64,000 bases of DNA from Wenyingzhuangia marina (GCF_900130035.1 NZ_FQXQ01000002.1:496001-560000), one strand, 5' to 3'; counted from the stretch's first letter, positions 1 to 9,212 are shown. Numbers and translations: made by a program. The notes: generated by a model not told the origin, from the sequence alone.

Positions 1-1597
1 TATATCTTGAAAACACTCCGGTAAAATCTATAGCATGTACTCCACTCTCTAATTTATAATTCAAGATATTATCCCAAGAATATGACACCGAATTATGATT
101 ATTTACTTGAGCTCTTCTATTTGCAGGATTACCTACAACACTTTTTGAATATAATCCTCTGTACTCTCCATATCTAGTATATTTAATATTTGGAGAAAAT
201 TTTGTGGTAAGGGTTAGTCCCTCTATAGGTTTTACTTGCAAAGCAATATCACCAATATATTGTAAATATTTAGTTTCCCTAGTGATGTTATCTGCCTCAA
301 ACAATGGGTTGGTAACTTGATTTTCTTTTTGAGTTGGAAAAAAACGTAAAGAACCATCGTCATTATATGGACGACCAATAGGCTTTAATCTGTATGAACT
401 TCTAAAACCTTCATAACTTCCTTCATTCTGTATAGCATTGGTAATATGATTACTAACACTTAAATTCAACCACTTAGTCAAATCACTCTTTAAACTACCT
501 CTAACATTGTATCTAGTAAAATCTTCACCTTCTAAAGATCCTTCATCTGTGGTGTAACCCATACCTACAGAATAAACAGTCTTATCTGTACCTCCACTTA
601 AACTAACTGTATGGTTTGTTTGAAATCCTTTTTTCAACATTAAATCTACCCAATCAGTACTTACTCCATCAGCCACATTTTGCATTTCTTCTGCATCTAA
701 CCAATTAGACAAGTTAACATCTCCTCTTCTATAATTAAGGTTTCCAGATGCAAATTGATTCCCTACTACTACATCCTTAAGATACTCTACATACCCAGGA
801 CCATCTTGTACAGAAGGTAAATGATAAGCTTGTTTAAAACCAACATAATTACTATAATCAACTCTTAAAGCCCCTGATTTACCACGCTTAGTTTCAATCA
901 ATACAACTCCATTACTACCTCTAGAACCATAAATAGCAGTTGCAGAAGCATCTTTTAAAATATCCATTCTACTAATATCTGCAGGATTCAAGAATGAAAT
1001 ATCGTCCACAAAAATTCCATCTACAATAAATAATGGGTTCTGACCTGGGGTAAACCCTCCTTGGCTGGCAGTTTCATTATCGTTAATAGTACTTGCTCCA
1101 CGAATACGAATATTAAATCCACCTGAACCTGGTTTATTATTTGTACGCTGAACTACAACCCCAGGAGCTTGTCCTTGTAAAGCAGATATCGCATCCACTT
1201 TATTTGTTTTTTCTATTGACTCAGCATCCATTGAAGCTACAGAACCTGTTAAATCTTTTCTTTTAACAGTACCATAACCAACAATAACTACTTCATCTAA
1301 CTCTGTATTACTTTGTTCTAATTTTACACTTAATTTAGCTTGTCCTGCATAAGCTATTTCTTTAGTTGTGTACCCTACATATGAAACTGCTATAACATCT
1401 CCATTGCTAGCAGTAATTTCAAAGTTACCATCAAAATCTGCTATTGTTCCTTTTGAGGTTCCTTTAATAATGACATTAGCTCCAGGAACTGGAATATCAT
1501 TCGCATCCGTTACAACTCCCGTCACTTTACTTTGTGCCCATGAAGTTGATGAAAAACATAGCACTACGGCTATCATTAAAAGTTTAAGTTTCTCCAT
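1..1597 (-). CDS. SusC/RagA-family TonB-linked outer membrane receptor (partial, C-terminus outside window)
   Basis: Translating the minus strand from the ATG at 1597 gives an open frame of about 532 residues that runs off the left edge. It begins with a signal peptide (MEKLKLLMIAVVLCFSSTSWAQ). A carboxypeptidase-like regulatory domain follows (GVVTDANDIPVPGANV, then GTIADFDGNFEI), then the SusC signature NTELDEVVIVGYG and a TonB plug (LQGQAPGVVV; DILKDASATAIYGSRGSNGV) and the first barrel strands. Known role of the family: import of oligosaccharides with a SusD lipoprotein through the outer membrane, energised by TonB. The SusD partner should lie just beyond the left edge. The gene is divergent from the inositol oxygenase operon and has a direct-repeat operator candidate 110 bp upstream. 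The substrate cannot be read from the sequence. Confidence 0.93.
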   Translation of the reverse strand, partial: MEKLKLLMIAVVLCFSSTSWAQSKVTGVVTDANDIPVPGANVIIKGTSKGTIADFDGNFEITASNGDVIAVSYVGYTTKEIAYAGQAKLSVKLEQSNTELDEVVIVGYGTVKRKDLTGSVASMDAESIEKTNKVDAISALQGQAPGVVVQRTNNKPGSGGFNIRIRGASTINDNETASQGGFTPGQNPLFIVDGIFVDDISFLNPADISRMDILKDASATAIYGSRGSNGVVLIETKRGKSGALRVDYSNYVGFKQAYHLPSVQDGPGYVEYLKDVVVGNQFASGNLNYRRGDVNLSNWLDAEEMQNVADGVSTDWVDLMLKKGFQTNHTVSLSGGTDKTVYSVGMGYTTDEGSLEGEDFTRYNVRGSLKSDLTKWLNLSVSNHITNAIQNEGSYEGFRSSYRLKPIGRPYNDDGSLRFFPTQKENQVTNPLFEADNITRETKYLQYIGDIALQVKPIEGLTLTTKFSPNIKYTRYGEYRGLYSKSVVGNPANRRAQVNNHNSVSYSWDNILNYKLESGVHAIDFTGVFSRY

Positions 1598-1677
1598 TTT
1601 ATTTTGTTTAGTTAATAATTGTTTTACACTTACCATATATTATAATCATCCGATAAATAAATATCGTAAGCATTTGA

Positions 1678-1685
1678 TAAAATTA
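1678..1685 (-). promoter_or_regulatory. Weak -7-like box for susC
   Basis: On the minus strand this reads TAATTTTA, which matches the Bacteroidetes -7 consensus TAnnTTTG except for the last base. It sits 22 bp from operator site 1, and the surrounding TGATAAAATTAG is repeated exactly at 8973-8984 next to operator site 3. No -33 TTG is seen, which fits an activator-dependent promoter. Confidence 0.4.
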
Positions 1686-1706
1686 GCAGAGATTTCTTTT
1701 TTTGAA

Positions 1707-1733
1707 ATGGACATTTTATTCAAAAACATGGAT
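1707..1733 (-). promoter_or_regulatory. Operator candidate site 1 (21-bp-spaced ATGGA direct repeat) upstream of susC
   Basis: The plus strand has ATGGAC at 1707 and ATGGAT at 1728, start-to-start distance 21 bp, with CAAAAAC between them at 1721-1727. Compared with site 2 read on the opposite strand, the 25 bases from GGA to the final GGAT differ at only two positions. The site lies 110 bp upstream of the susC start. Two half-sites on the same DNA face are the usual binding pattern of AraC-type domains, such as the one at the C-terminus of the HTCS at 4636-8667. Confidence 0.6.
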
Positions 1734-1826
1734 AACTAACAATTATTTAATGATTATGATTTTTAGTTACGAAAACCACAAACAAAAAACACTTTCATTA
1801 TTTTATTAATATTTAAAAAACAAAAA

Positions 1827-1853
1827 ATCCATGTTTTTGCATAAAATATCCAT
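1827..1853 (+). promoter_or_regulatory. Operator candidate site 2 upstream of the inositol oxygenase operon
   Basis: On the plus strand ATCCAT occurs at 1827 and 1848, 21 bp apart, with GTTTTTG after the first. This is site 1 in inverted orientation, so in both cases the coding strand of the downstream gene carries TCCAT. A -7-like TTAATTTG lies at 1874-1881, 21 bp downstream. The oxygenase start is 154 bp away. Confidence 0.6.
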
Positions 1854-2006
1854 ATAGAAAATAAGCAACATTCTTAATTTGGATTTCTGTATTTCACTGA
1901 TTCTTAATCAGTAAATCCCAAACTATAATTCTTTACCATACTTTAATACATCAAAGAATTTAGTCATTACTTCAAAAGAAATTATTTAATCCAAACTTTA
2001 TATACA

Positions 2007-2885
2007 ATGAAAAATAAAACAAATAATAGCATCAACAATCCTATGGATAATATTGATGATTGGGAAGAAAACTTAATAGAACGTTACCCAGATCCTGAAA
2101 CACCAGCAAAAGAAAAAGAAGAATTTAGAAATTATGTTGATTCTGAAAGAGTGGATACTGTTAAGGAATTTTACCGCATCAACCACATCAACCAAACGTA
2201 TGATTTTGTATGTAAAAAAGAAGAAGAATTCTTAAAATTTGATAAAAAAGAGATGTCTTTATGGGAAGCTGTTGACTTCTTAAATACTTTAGTTGATGAT
2301 AGTGATCCTGATATTGATTTAGACCAACTTCAACATTTATTACAAACTTCTGAAGCAATTAGAGCTGATGGACATCCGGATTGGTTTGTGTTAACAGGTT
2401 TTTTACATGATATAGGTAAAGTACTTTGTTTGTTTGGAGAACCACAATGGGCAGTAGTAGGTGATACCTTTCCTGTAGGTTGTAAATTTTCTGACAAAAT
2501 TGTTTATCCAGAATTTTTTGAACAAAACCCAGACAGTAAGGATGAAAGATATAATACCAAATATGGTGTATACACTCCTAACTGCGGTTTAGATAATGTA
2601 AAAATGAGCTGGGGACATGATGAATACTTATATCAAATACTAAAAGACTATTTACCAGAACCCGCTTTATATATGATTCGTTATCATTCTTTCTACTCTC
2701 AACATAGAGAAGAAGATTACAATCATTTAATGAATGAAAAAGACCTTGAAATGTTTGAATGGGTGAAAAAATTCAATCCATATGATTTATACACCAAAGC
2801 TCCTGTAAAACCAGATGTAAAAGCTTTAAGACCATATTATGAAGCTTTGGTTTCTAAATACCTACCCGAAGTATTAAAATTTTAA
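2007..2885 (+). CDS. Inositol oxygenase (MIOX)
   Basis: This is a 292-residue diiron enzyme of the HD-domain superfamily that cleaves myo-inositol with O2 to D-glucuronate. All six family iron ligands are visible: H123 (ADGHPDW), H134-D135 (FLHDIGK), H204 (SWGHDEY), H227 (IRYHSFY) and D260 (FNPYDLY). Length matches animal and bacterial MIOX, and there is no signal peptide, so it should act in the cytoplasm. The symporter gene follows after 21 bp, which suggests import and oxidation of a cyclitol. An operator candidate lies 154 bp upstream. Downstream glucuronate genes are not in the window. Confidence 0.95.
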   Translation: MKNKTNNSINNPMDNIDDWEENLIERYPDPETPAKEKEEFRNYVDSERVDTVKEFYRINHINQTYDFVCKKEEEFLKFDKKEMSLWEAVDFLNTLVDDSDPDIDLDQLQHLLQTSEAIRADGHPDWFVLTGFLHDIGKVLCLFGEPQWAVVGDTFPVGCKFSDKIVYPEFFEQNPDSKDERYNTKYGVYTPNCGLDNVKMSWGHDEYLYQILKDYLPEPALYMIRYHSFYSQHREEDYNHLMNEKDLEMFEWVKKFNPYDLYTKAPVKPDVKALRPYYEALVSKYLPEVLKF

Positions 2886-2906
2886 CCCTAACTAAAAACT
2901 TTTACC

Positions 2907-4478
2907 ATGCTATTTACCTATTTAGGATTTTTTGGATTTACATTATTTGTTATTTTTTATACTACTTATAAACTTAGAAAAGACAAGTTCACTACCTCTA
3001 AAGGTTATTTTTTAGCTGGTAAAAGTTTAACAGGTCCTATTATAGCAGGATCAATGATTTTAACCAATATTTCTACCGAACACTTAATTGGTATGAATGG
3101 TAGTTCTTATAAAAATGGAATTATTGTCATTGCATGGGAAGTAACTTCTGCCATCGCTTTGGTCATTGCCGCCATCTTCTTTATTCCAAAGTTTATTAAA
3201 ATGGGATTAACCACTATTCCAGAATTTTTAGAAAAAAGATTTGATGGAGCCATTAGATCCGTGGTGGCCTTTTTATTAATGTCTTCATTTGTGATTACCC
3301 TTTTACCAATTGTGTTATATTCTGGAGCCATTAACATAGAAAGTGTTTTTGATTTTTCTGTTATTTTTAATATTAGCAAAGAAGAGTCTTTAATATATAC
3401 AGTTTTAGTTATTGGTATTATTGGTTCTTTATACGCCATTTTTGGTGGATTAAAAGCTGTGGCGTATTCTGATTCTTTAAATGGAGTTGGATTGATGCTT
3501 GGTGGATTGTTAATTCCTGTAATTGCATTATTTCAAATTGGTGATGGAGATTTTTTTAGCGGATTAAGTACTGTCTATAATTTTGCACCAGACAAGTTTG
3601 ACATTATCGGTAAACCTGACTCCGTACTTCCTTTTTCTGTCCTATTCACAGGATTAATGATTAATCAGTTATATTTTTGGGGAATGAACCAGGCCATAGT
3701 CCAAAGAGCTTTTGGTGCTAAAAATTTGGTTGAAGCTCAAAAAGGATTGATTTATACAGGGGTTTTAAAACTATTTGTTCCAATTATTATTGTACTTCCT
3801 GGGTTAATTTCTTATTACTATTTTCAAGATAAATATTATGATACTCCAGATTTAATCTACCCTCTTTTAGTTAAAAAAGTATTACCTACCTATTTATATG
3901 GATTTTTTGCTGCGGTTATTTTAGGTGCTGTATTGAGTACTTTTAATAGTGTATTAAATTCTGCTAGTACCATTTTCTGTTTAGACATTTATAAGAAAAA
4001 CATCAATAAAAATGTATCAGATAGCAATTTAGTAAAGTACGGTAAAATATCATCTGTAGTTTTGGCTATTATTGCCATTGCTGTAGCTCCTATGGTTGCT
4101 TATGCTCCTGAAGGATTATATCAGCTACTACAACAATTAAATGGAGTATTTTTTATTCCAATTTCATCTATTATTATTGCAGGAATCTTTTTTAAACAAA
4201 TTAACACAAAAGGAGCCAAAGCTGGTTTATTTTTTGGATTTGTATTCTACATACTAACCACGTTCATTCTTCAGCTTGATATTCATTTTGTTCACTTATG
4301 GGGAATTGAGTTTGTGTTAAACTTTATTATCATGTTTTTAGTTTCTAAATTATTTCCAACAGCTGAAGACCATCCAGAAATGGACAAAGGAACAGAAGAA
4401 AAATCCTGGTCTAAAGTGAATATCGCCGGAATTATTTTAGTATTACTAACCATACTTATATACATATTATTATCGTAA
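2907..4478 (+). CDS. Sodium:solute symporter (SSS family), probable inositol transporter
   Basis: This is a 523-residue protein with the length, 13-14 hydrophobic segments and motifs of the SSS/SLC5 family: an N-terminal membrane anchor, then FFLAGKSL-like YFLAGKSLTGP, NISTEHLIGMNG, YAIFGGLKAVAYSD, and the late GAVLSTFNSVLNSASTIFCLDIYKK. The last is typical of SGLT-type carriers. It should import its solute across the inner membrane with Na+. It begins 21 bp after the inositol oxygenase gene and must share its transcript, so inositol (or an inositol derivative) is the likely cargo. That substrate is an inference from the neighbour, not from the sequence itself. The C-terminus ends with an extra hydrophobic helix. 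Confidence 0.9.
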   Translation: MLFTYLGFFGFTLFVIFYTTYKLRKDKFTTSKGYFLAGKSLTGPIIAGSMILTNISTEHLIGMNGSSYKNGIIVIAWEVTSAIALVIAAIFFIPKFIKMGLTTIPEFLEKRFDGAIRSVVAFLLMSSFVITLLPIVLYSGAINIESVFDFSVIFNISKEESLIYTVLVIGIIGSLYAIFGGLKAVAYSDSLNGVGLMLGGLLIPVIALFQIGDGDFFSGLSTVYNFAPDKFDIIGKPDSVLPFSVLFTGLMINQLYFWGMNQAIVQRAFGAKNLVEAQKGLIYTGVLKLFVPIIIVLPGLISYYYFQDKYYDTPDLIYPLLVKKVLPTYLYGFFAAVILGAVLSTFNSVLNSASTIFCLDIYKKNINKNVSDSNLVKYGKISSVVLAIIAIAVAPMVAYAPEGLYQLLQQLNGVFFIPISSIIIAGIFFKQINTKGAKAGLFFGFVFYILTTFILQLDIHFVHLWGIEFVLNFIIMFLVSKLFPTAEDHPEMDKGTEEKSWSKVNIAGIILVLLTILIYILLS

Positions 4479-4515
4479 ATAAATTAGTTTCTAATTTTAA
4501 GAATTACTATTTAAA

Positions 4516-4600
4516 TAAGGGTTTCATAAATAATTAGAATGAAAAACATTATATACTTTAAGTATTCTAATGAATTTTAAGAGGATTTATGAAACCCTTA
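4516..4600. terminator. Long imperfect hairpin between convergent genes
   Basis: A perfect 16-bp inverted repeat (TAAGGGTTTCATAAAT at 4516-4531, complement at 4585-4600) encloses a second 8-bp pair (ATTAGAAT at 4533-4540, ATTCTAAT at 4564-4571) and a small inner ATACT/AGTAT pair. It lies between the ends of the symporter and the HTCS gene and probably works as a bidirectional terminator. Neither side has a long T run, so a small mobile palindromic element is an alternative. Confidence 0.5.
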
Positions 4601-4635
4601 AATATAGTTTTACATATGATATAAATATTAAGAAT

Positions 4636-7600
4636 CTATTTTATTAAAGTACTTGGAGCCACTCCAAACTGTTTTTTAAAACACCTACTAAAATACAAAG
4701 GATCATTAAACCCTACCATATTAGCTACTTCAGAAACATTATAGTTTTTTGTTTGCAATAACTCTGCTGACTTTTTTAAACGAATGGTTCTTATAAACTC
4801 ACTTGGAGACATATCTGTAAGTTGTGTAATTTTTCTATATAATTTAGAAGTACTCATTGCTAATTCCTCACATAAAAACCCCATCGTTAGATTAGGGTTT
4901 GCTATATGTTGTTCAATTAGCTCTTTTATGTTAGAAATCAAATCTATATCTATTTGAGAATGAGCTAATGTAATTACATCACTTTCTACTTCATCTGAAA
5001 AAGTCTTTTTTAAATTAAAATGAATTTTAATAATATTATCTATTCTAGATTTAAGAACAGAAGGATCAAAAGGTTTTACCAAATAATCATCTACCCCTAT
5101 AGAATAACCTTTAATTCTATTTTCATTTTCTGCCAAAGCTGTTAAAAGAATAATGGCCGTATTACTTATATATTCATCTTGCTTTAGTGTCTCCACAAAA
5201 TCAAAACCATTCATTACAGGCATCATAACATCTACCACACATAGGGCTGGTTTTACTTTTTTACATATTGCCAATCCTTCTTTTCCATTTTCTGCTTCAT
5301 AAACCTTGTAATAAGTAGATAGATATTCCACTATATATTTTCTTAACTCTGTATTATCATCTATCACAACTATTTTATGCTTGATCTCTATACTTTTATC
5401 TATTTTTTTTACAGACTTATAAAAAGTATCATCTTGAAGTGGTAGTATAATTTCATGTTTATTTTCTTCTATTATAGCATCAAAAATTTCATTTTCTTGA
5501 TAAGTATCTTTAGTAACAGGTAACTTCACAAAAAACACACTTCCATCATTTGGTATGCTTTTTACTTGAATTTCTCCTTTATGAATTTCTACCAAAGCTT
5601 TTACAAAAGACAAACCAATACCTGTACCCGTAGTATTTTTTTTACTGTTTTCTGCTTGATAAAATCTAGAAAATATTTTTTCTTGACTTCCTAAAGGAAT
5701 TCCAATTCCATCGTCGCTAACTTCAATAATAAGATTTTTTTTATCATCATTTTCATAACCAACAAATAAGTCTACATTTCCATAATGATTGGTAAACTTC
5801 ATGGCATTTGATAATAAATTAAAGAGTATTTTATCGTATTTATCTACATCCAACCAACACGTCTCTACCTCATGATCTATATTTAAATTAAAATGAATAT
5901 CCTTTGATTGAGCATAAACCACAAAAGAATCAAAAACATTTTGAGTAATTTTAGCAACTTCAACTTTTGAAACTTTTAACTTTAACTGTCCTGTTTCTGC
6001 TTTTCTAAAATCCAAAATTTGATTTACTAATCTTAATAATCTATTTGCGTTTAAGTATATTAAATCTACCCTACTCTTGGCATATTCATTTTTAGCATTT
6101 AGTTCTAATAATTGTTTTATAGGTCCTAGAATTAAAGTTAATGGTGTTCTTAATTCGTGAGATATATTAGTAAAAAAACGAAGTTTTTCGTTATTTAATT
6201 TCTCTTCCCTTTCTCTTTTTACTTTCTCGTATAACAATTCTTGTCTTAATTTTATTTGTCTCCTTAAAAAATAAGCCAACAATACTAACACAACAGCTAT
6301 TAAGAACAAACCTTTGTAAGTAAACCAAAAAGAAGGTAAAATTTTAATTTGATATTCTGATGTTTTACTCCAAATACCATCACTATTACTAGATCTTATT
6401 TTAAACACATAATCTTTTGAAAACAAATTGGTGTACTGTACAGTTCTTAAATCACTATTGGTTTCTATCCAATCTTCATCAAAACCTTCTAACATATACT
6501 CAAACTTATTAAGTCTTTGATTGCTATAACAAGGAGTTGAGAATTGAATTGAAAAATTTCTGTTATTATAGTCTAAAACTACATTTTTACCGTAGTTAAT
6601 ATCTTTTTTAAAAGGAACCTGCCCATCAATACGACCTCCAGGAACAATTTCTTTATTCTGAACTTTAAACTCAGTAATAATAGGTTTTGGAGCATAATGA
6701 TTTTCCTTAATAGTATTTGGAGAAAAAGAAATAACACCATACTTACCTCCTATATATATTCTTGAATTATTGTAATTATAAAAACCAACTGAACTAAAAA
6801 TATCCAACCTAGTCCCACTTTTTACATGATAAATATTAATGGTATTTAAATCTGTGTTATACTTACCAATAGTGTTATTATTGATGTTTAACCACAAAGA
6901 ACCATCAACATCTAAAATCATGTCAGTAATCCATTTACCACTTAATTCTCTGGGTTCAGTAATCAATTCAAAATCATCTTTTTCTACAATATATTTTGCC
7001 AAACCAGCTCTGGTAGCTGCCCATACCTGTTTCTTAGAATCAATTAATATATCACTTAAATTATCTTGTGGAATTCCTCCTTTTTTATCAGGATTATATT
7101 GATATATTTTACTTTTTTTACTTGTATATTCATAATGAATCAAGCCTTCTTCAGCTGCAATCCACAAAGTTTCTCCATCTTTTTTAATTCTATTTATTTC
7201 ATAATTTGGGAACAATCTTTCTGTACCTAATTTAACAGACTTCTTTTTGATATCAAACCAAACAATTCCTTCTCCAAAAGAACCAACAAGCATGGTGTTC
7301 TCATCATATTTTAAAAAAGTGGATATGGCAGCATTACGATTTCCTATATCTACAACTTTCGAGGTATTTTTTAAATAATCATAAATTAAAAGTTTTCCAT
7401 TCCACAATCCACAATAGAAAATTTTACCATCAATAGTATAAATACTCGAAATGTCTTCTTTACAACTATACAAAGGCACAAAACTATTTTTATTAGTAAT
7501 AAAAAGTCCATTGTGCCAGGTTGCTAAAATAACATGATTGTCATAAGTTTTAGCAAACCCTCTGTTTCTTGGGATCTGATTTTCAGTATAGAGAGAAATA

Positions 7601-8667
7601 TCTTTATTTAAATGAATTTGATTTTCATATGGATCATACTTATCCAATCCATCTTCTGTTCCAATCCATAAAACTCCTGAGGGATCAAAATAAAGAGCTG
7701 ATATTAAATTATCCACCAAAGAAGTTTCTTCTGTTAAAATAGAATAATGCCAATCAAACTCTCCTTTTACTAAATCTTCTAATTGATTAAAAACTAACAA
7801 ACCCGATAAAGTCCCTAACCAATATTTTCCGTTAGGACTTCGTGCTATAGACAAAAAGTGTGGTCCTATTTTTTCTCTTAATTTTTCGTCTTTTATTTCT
7901 AAAGTTTCAAATACATTTTGAATCTTATTTAGCTTGTACAAACCATTTCTTGTTCCAACAAAAATGTCTGATTTAAAATCCTCATATATAAAATTTATAT
8001 ATGGATTTTTCTTTTTGTTTTTTTTAATTGTAAGAGTATAATGACTAACACTAGTAATTAAACCTTTTGCATCTAAAGAAATTTTAGCTATACCTGCTGT
8101 ATCATAACTTCCTATCCATAAATCTCCATTTTTATCTTCAAAAATTTCTTTTATATAATAATAACTGGGAAGTTTTACTTTTTCAAACTTATTCTCATCA
8201 GGATAATAAATATATAATCCTTTATTTTTTGTACCAACCCAAATTCTTTTATACTTGTCTATATATATAGATCTAATTTCTTTATCAGGAAGACTATTAG
8301 GGTTGTTTTTGTCTGGTAAAAAAGTGGTGAATTTTTGAGTGCTAAGATCTAAAACGGTTAAACCAAATCTAGTACCAATCCAAAGATTATTTAAACTCTC
8401 ATCATATTTCAACACAGTGATGTCATCATTATAAAGTTCTTCTTTGTTTAAAGAAGTACTTAAATAAGATTTAAATTGATATCCATCAAAACGATTAAGT
8501 CCCGAAAAAGTTCCTAACCAAAGAAAACCTTGTTTGTCTTGTACGATATGTCTAACCGAATTTTGTGAAATTCCATCTTTACTATTATAATGCTCAAATT
8601 TTAAACTTTGAGCAAACGACATAAAGTTTGAAATTAAAAAAAAGAGAAAGACTGTTTTTTTTATCAT
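4636..8667 (-). CDS. Hybrid two-component system sensor/regulator (HTCS)
   Basis: This 1343-residue one-protein signalling system is typical of Bacteroidota polysaccharide loci. Order: signal peptide (to about residue 20), periplasmic beta-propeller repeats of the Reg_prop type with recurring WIGT and LWIG blades (about 30-690), Y_Y_Y domain (about 700-775) and one membrane helix (about 783-803). The histidine kinase has H837 in NISHELRTP, an N box near 950 and GTGIGLSF near 1015. The receiver has D1146 in VVDVMMPVMNG, and an AraC-type HTH follows (about 1245-1340, ending GFNDPLYFSRCFKKQFG). It senses a glycan fragment in the periplasm and activates its locus. It is convergent with the inositol genes, and three 21-bp-spaced direct repeats upstream of susC, MIOX and itself are its probable targets. 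Confidence 0.95.
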   Translation of the reverse strand: MIKKTVFLFFLISNFMSFAQSLKFEHYNSKDGISQNSVRHIVQDKQGFLWLGTFSGLNRFDGYQFKSYLSTSLNKEELYNDDITVLKYDESLNNLWIGTRFGLTVLDLSTQKFTTFLPDKNNPNSLPDKEIRSIYIDKYKRIWVGTKNKGLYIYYPDENKFEKVKLPSYYYIKEIFEDKNGDLWIGSYDTAGIAKISLDAKGLITSVSHYTLTIKKNKKKNPYINFIYEDFKSDIFVGTRNGLYKLNKIQNVFETLEIKDEKLREKIGPHFLSIARSPNGKYWLGTLSGLLVFNQLEDLVKGEFDWHYSILTEETSLVDNLISALYFDPSGVLWIGTEDGLDKYDPYENQIHLNKDISLYTENQIPRNRGFAKTYDNHVILATWHNGLFITNKNSFVPLYSCKEDISSIYTIDGKIFYCGLWNGKLLIYDYLKNTSKVVDIGNRNAAISTFLKYDENTMLVGSFGEGIVWFDIKKKSVKLGTERLFPNYEINRIKKDGETLWIAAEEGLIHYEYTSKKSKIYQYNPDKKGGIPQDNLSDILIDSKKQVWAATRAGLAKYIVEKDDFELITEPRELSGKWITDMILDVDGSLWLNINNNTIGKYNTDLNTINIYHVKSGTRLDIFSSVGFYNYNNSRIYIGGKYGVISFSPNTIKENHYAPKPIITEFKVQNKEIVPGGRIDGQVPFKKDINYGKNVVLDYNNRNFSIQFSTPCYSNQRLNKFEYMLEGFDEDWIETNSDLRTVQYTNLFSKDYVFKIRSSNSDGIWSKTSEYQIKILPSFWFTYKGLFLIAVVLVLLAYFLRRQIKLRQELLYEKVKREREEKLNNEKLRFFTNISHELRTPLTLILGPIKQLLELNAKNEYAKSRVDLIYLNANRLLRLVNQILDFRKAETGQLKLKVSKVEVAKITQNVFDSFVVYAQSKDIHFNLNIDHEVETCWLDVDKYDKILFNLLSNAMKFTNHYGNVDLFVGYENDDKKNLIIEVSDDGIGIPLGSQEKIFSRFYQAENSKKNTTGTGIGLSFVKALVEIHKGEIQVKSIPNDGSVFFVKLPVTKDTYQENEIFDAIIEENKHEIILPLQDDTFYKSVKKIDKSIEIKHKIVVIDDNTELRKYIVEYLSTYYKVYEAENGKEGLAICKKVKPALCVVDVMMPVMNGFDFVETLKQDEYISNTAIILLTALAENENRIKGYSIGVDDYLVKPFDPSVLKSRIDNIIKIHFNLKKTFSDEVESDVITLAHSQIDIDLISNIKELIEQHIANPNLTMGFLCEELAMSTSKLYRKITQLTDMSPSEFIRTIRLKKSAELLQTKNYNVSEVANMVGFNDPLYFSRCFKKQFGVAPSTLIK

Positions 8668-9003
8668 AAAAACATTTTATTTTCAAATTAACAAAAGACT
8701 AATTTACATTAAAACATCATTTTAAACTTGTTTATTTCATGTCTTATAAAATGATTATACACAGCTTCTTTTTGTTATAAACCACAATTAATCTTTCGCT
8801 TTTTATAACCTTCTAAAACTCTACATAAATAAGTTTTTTTTCTAAACATCAATCTACATATCAACATAAAAAATAATCACTACAAATACATTAAAAAACT
8901 TTCTTGAAAGATGATATTTGTTGTAGGTACAATATCAATATTTTTTTAGCAATAATGATTACTAACTCCTTCTGATAAAATTAGTCAGAATACTTTTAAA
9001 AAA
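8668..9003. other. Long leader or spacer upstream of the HTCS gene
   Basis: No convincing gene is found here. If the promoter next to site 3 (-7-like box at 8976-8983) drives the HTCS gene, this stretch is an AT-rich 5' untranslated region of roughly 300 nt. The longest minus-strand frame starting with ATG that I checked is only 24 codons and looks non-coding. Confidence 0.4.
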
Positions 9004-9030
9004 ATGGACTGAGACTTCAAAAGTATGGAA
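9004..9030 (-). promoter_or_regulatory. Operator candidate site 3 upstream of the HTCS gene
   Basis: ATGGAC at 9004 and ATGGAA at 9025 are 21 bp apart, and CAAAA falls at the same internal position (base 15 of the site) as in sites 1 and 2. The -7-like TAATTTTA (minus strand, 8976-8983) is 21 bp away, inside TGATAAAATTAG, which is identical to the sequence beside site 1. Orientation relative to the downstream gene is the same as at the other sites. Autoregulation of the HTCS is the simplest reading. Confidence 0.55.
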
Positions 9031-9075
9031 TCATAATCGTAAACAACTGTTTTTAAACAGTTTCTATAGATTCAA

Positions 9076-9110
9076 TTTCTATTAAGTACAAAACAAATAC
9101 TTAATAGAAA
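9076..9110. repeat. 13-bp perfect inverted repeat
   Basis: TTTCTATTAAGTA at 9076-9088 and its complement at 9098-9110 are separated by 9 bases. A second short hairpin (AACTGTTT/AAACAGTT) precedes it near 9044-9062. Neither has a T run, so they are not obvious terminators. They could be folded RNA or a protein site upstream of the HTCS. Confidence 0.35.
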
Positions 9111-9161
9111 ACAAGAAGTTTATCTATCTAAACTTAACTTTCATTATTAAAAAACAGAAAC

Positions 9162-9193
9162 AAAAAACCACAACGTGAGTGTTGTGGTTTTTT
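9162..9193 (-). terminator. Intrinsic terminator of the CoA-disulfide reductase gene
   Basis: AAAAAACCACAAC (9162-9174) pairs perfectly with GTTGTGGTTTTTT (9181-9193) around a 6-base loop. It starts 20 bp past the stop codon at 9213 and has T runs on both strands, so it can end transcription in both directions. Confidence 0.85.
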
Positions 9194-9212
9194 ATACAAA
9201 ATCATTCAGTCT

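Larger units (their letters stand above)
1598..2006. other. Divergent regulatory region between susC and inositol oxygenase
   Basis: This 409-bp region contains no credible gene. It carries the two inverted 27-bp operator candidates (1707-1733 and 1827-1853) and a weak -7-like box for each direction. The predicted 5' untranslated regions are about 70-75 nt (susC) and about 120 nt (oxygenase). Confidence 0.7.

Noticed and set aside
8700-8960. A 24-codon frame in the HTCS leader (minus strand, starting MFRKKTYLC)
   Set aside because: It is short and Lys-rich from A runs, with no promoter of its own and no recognisable features.
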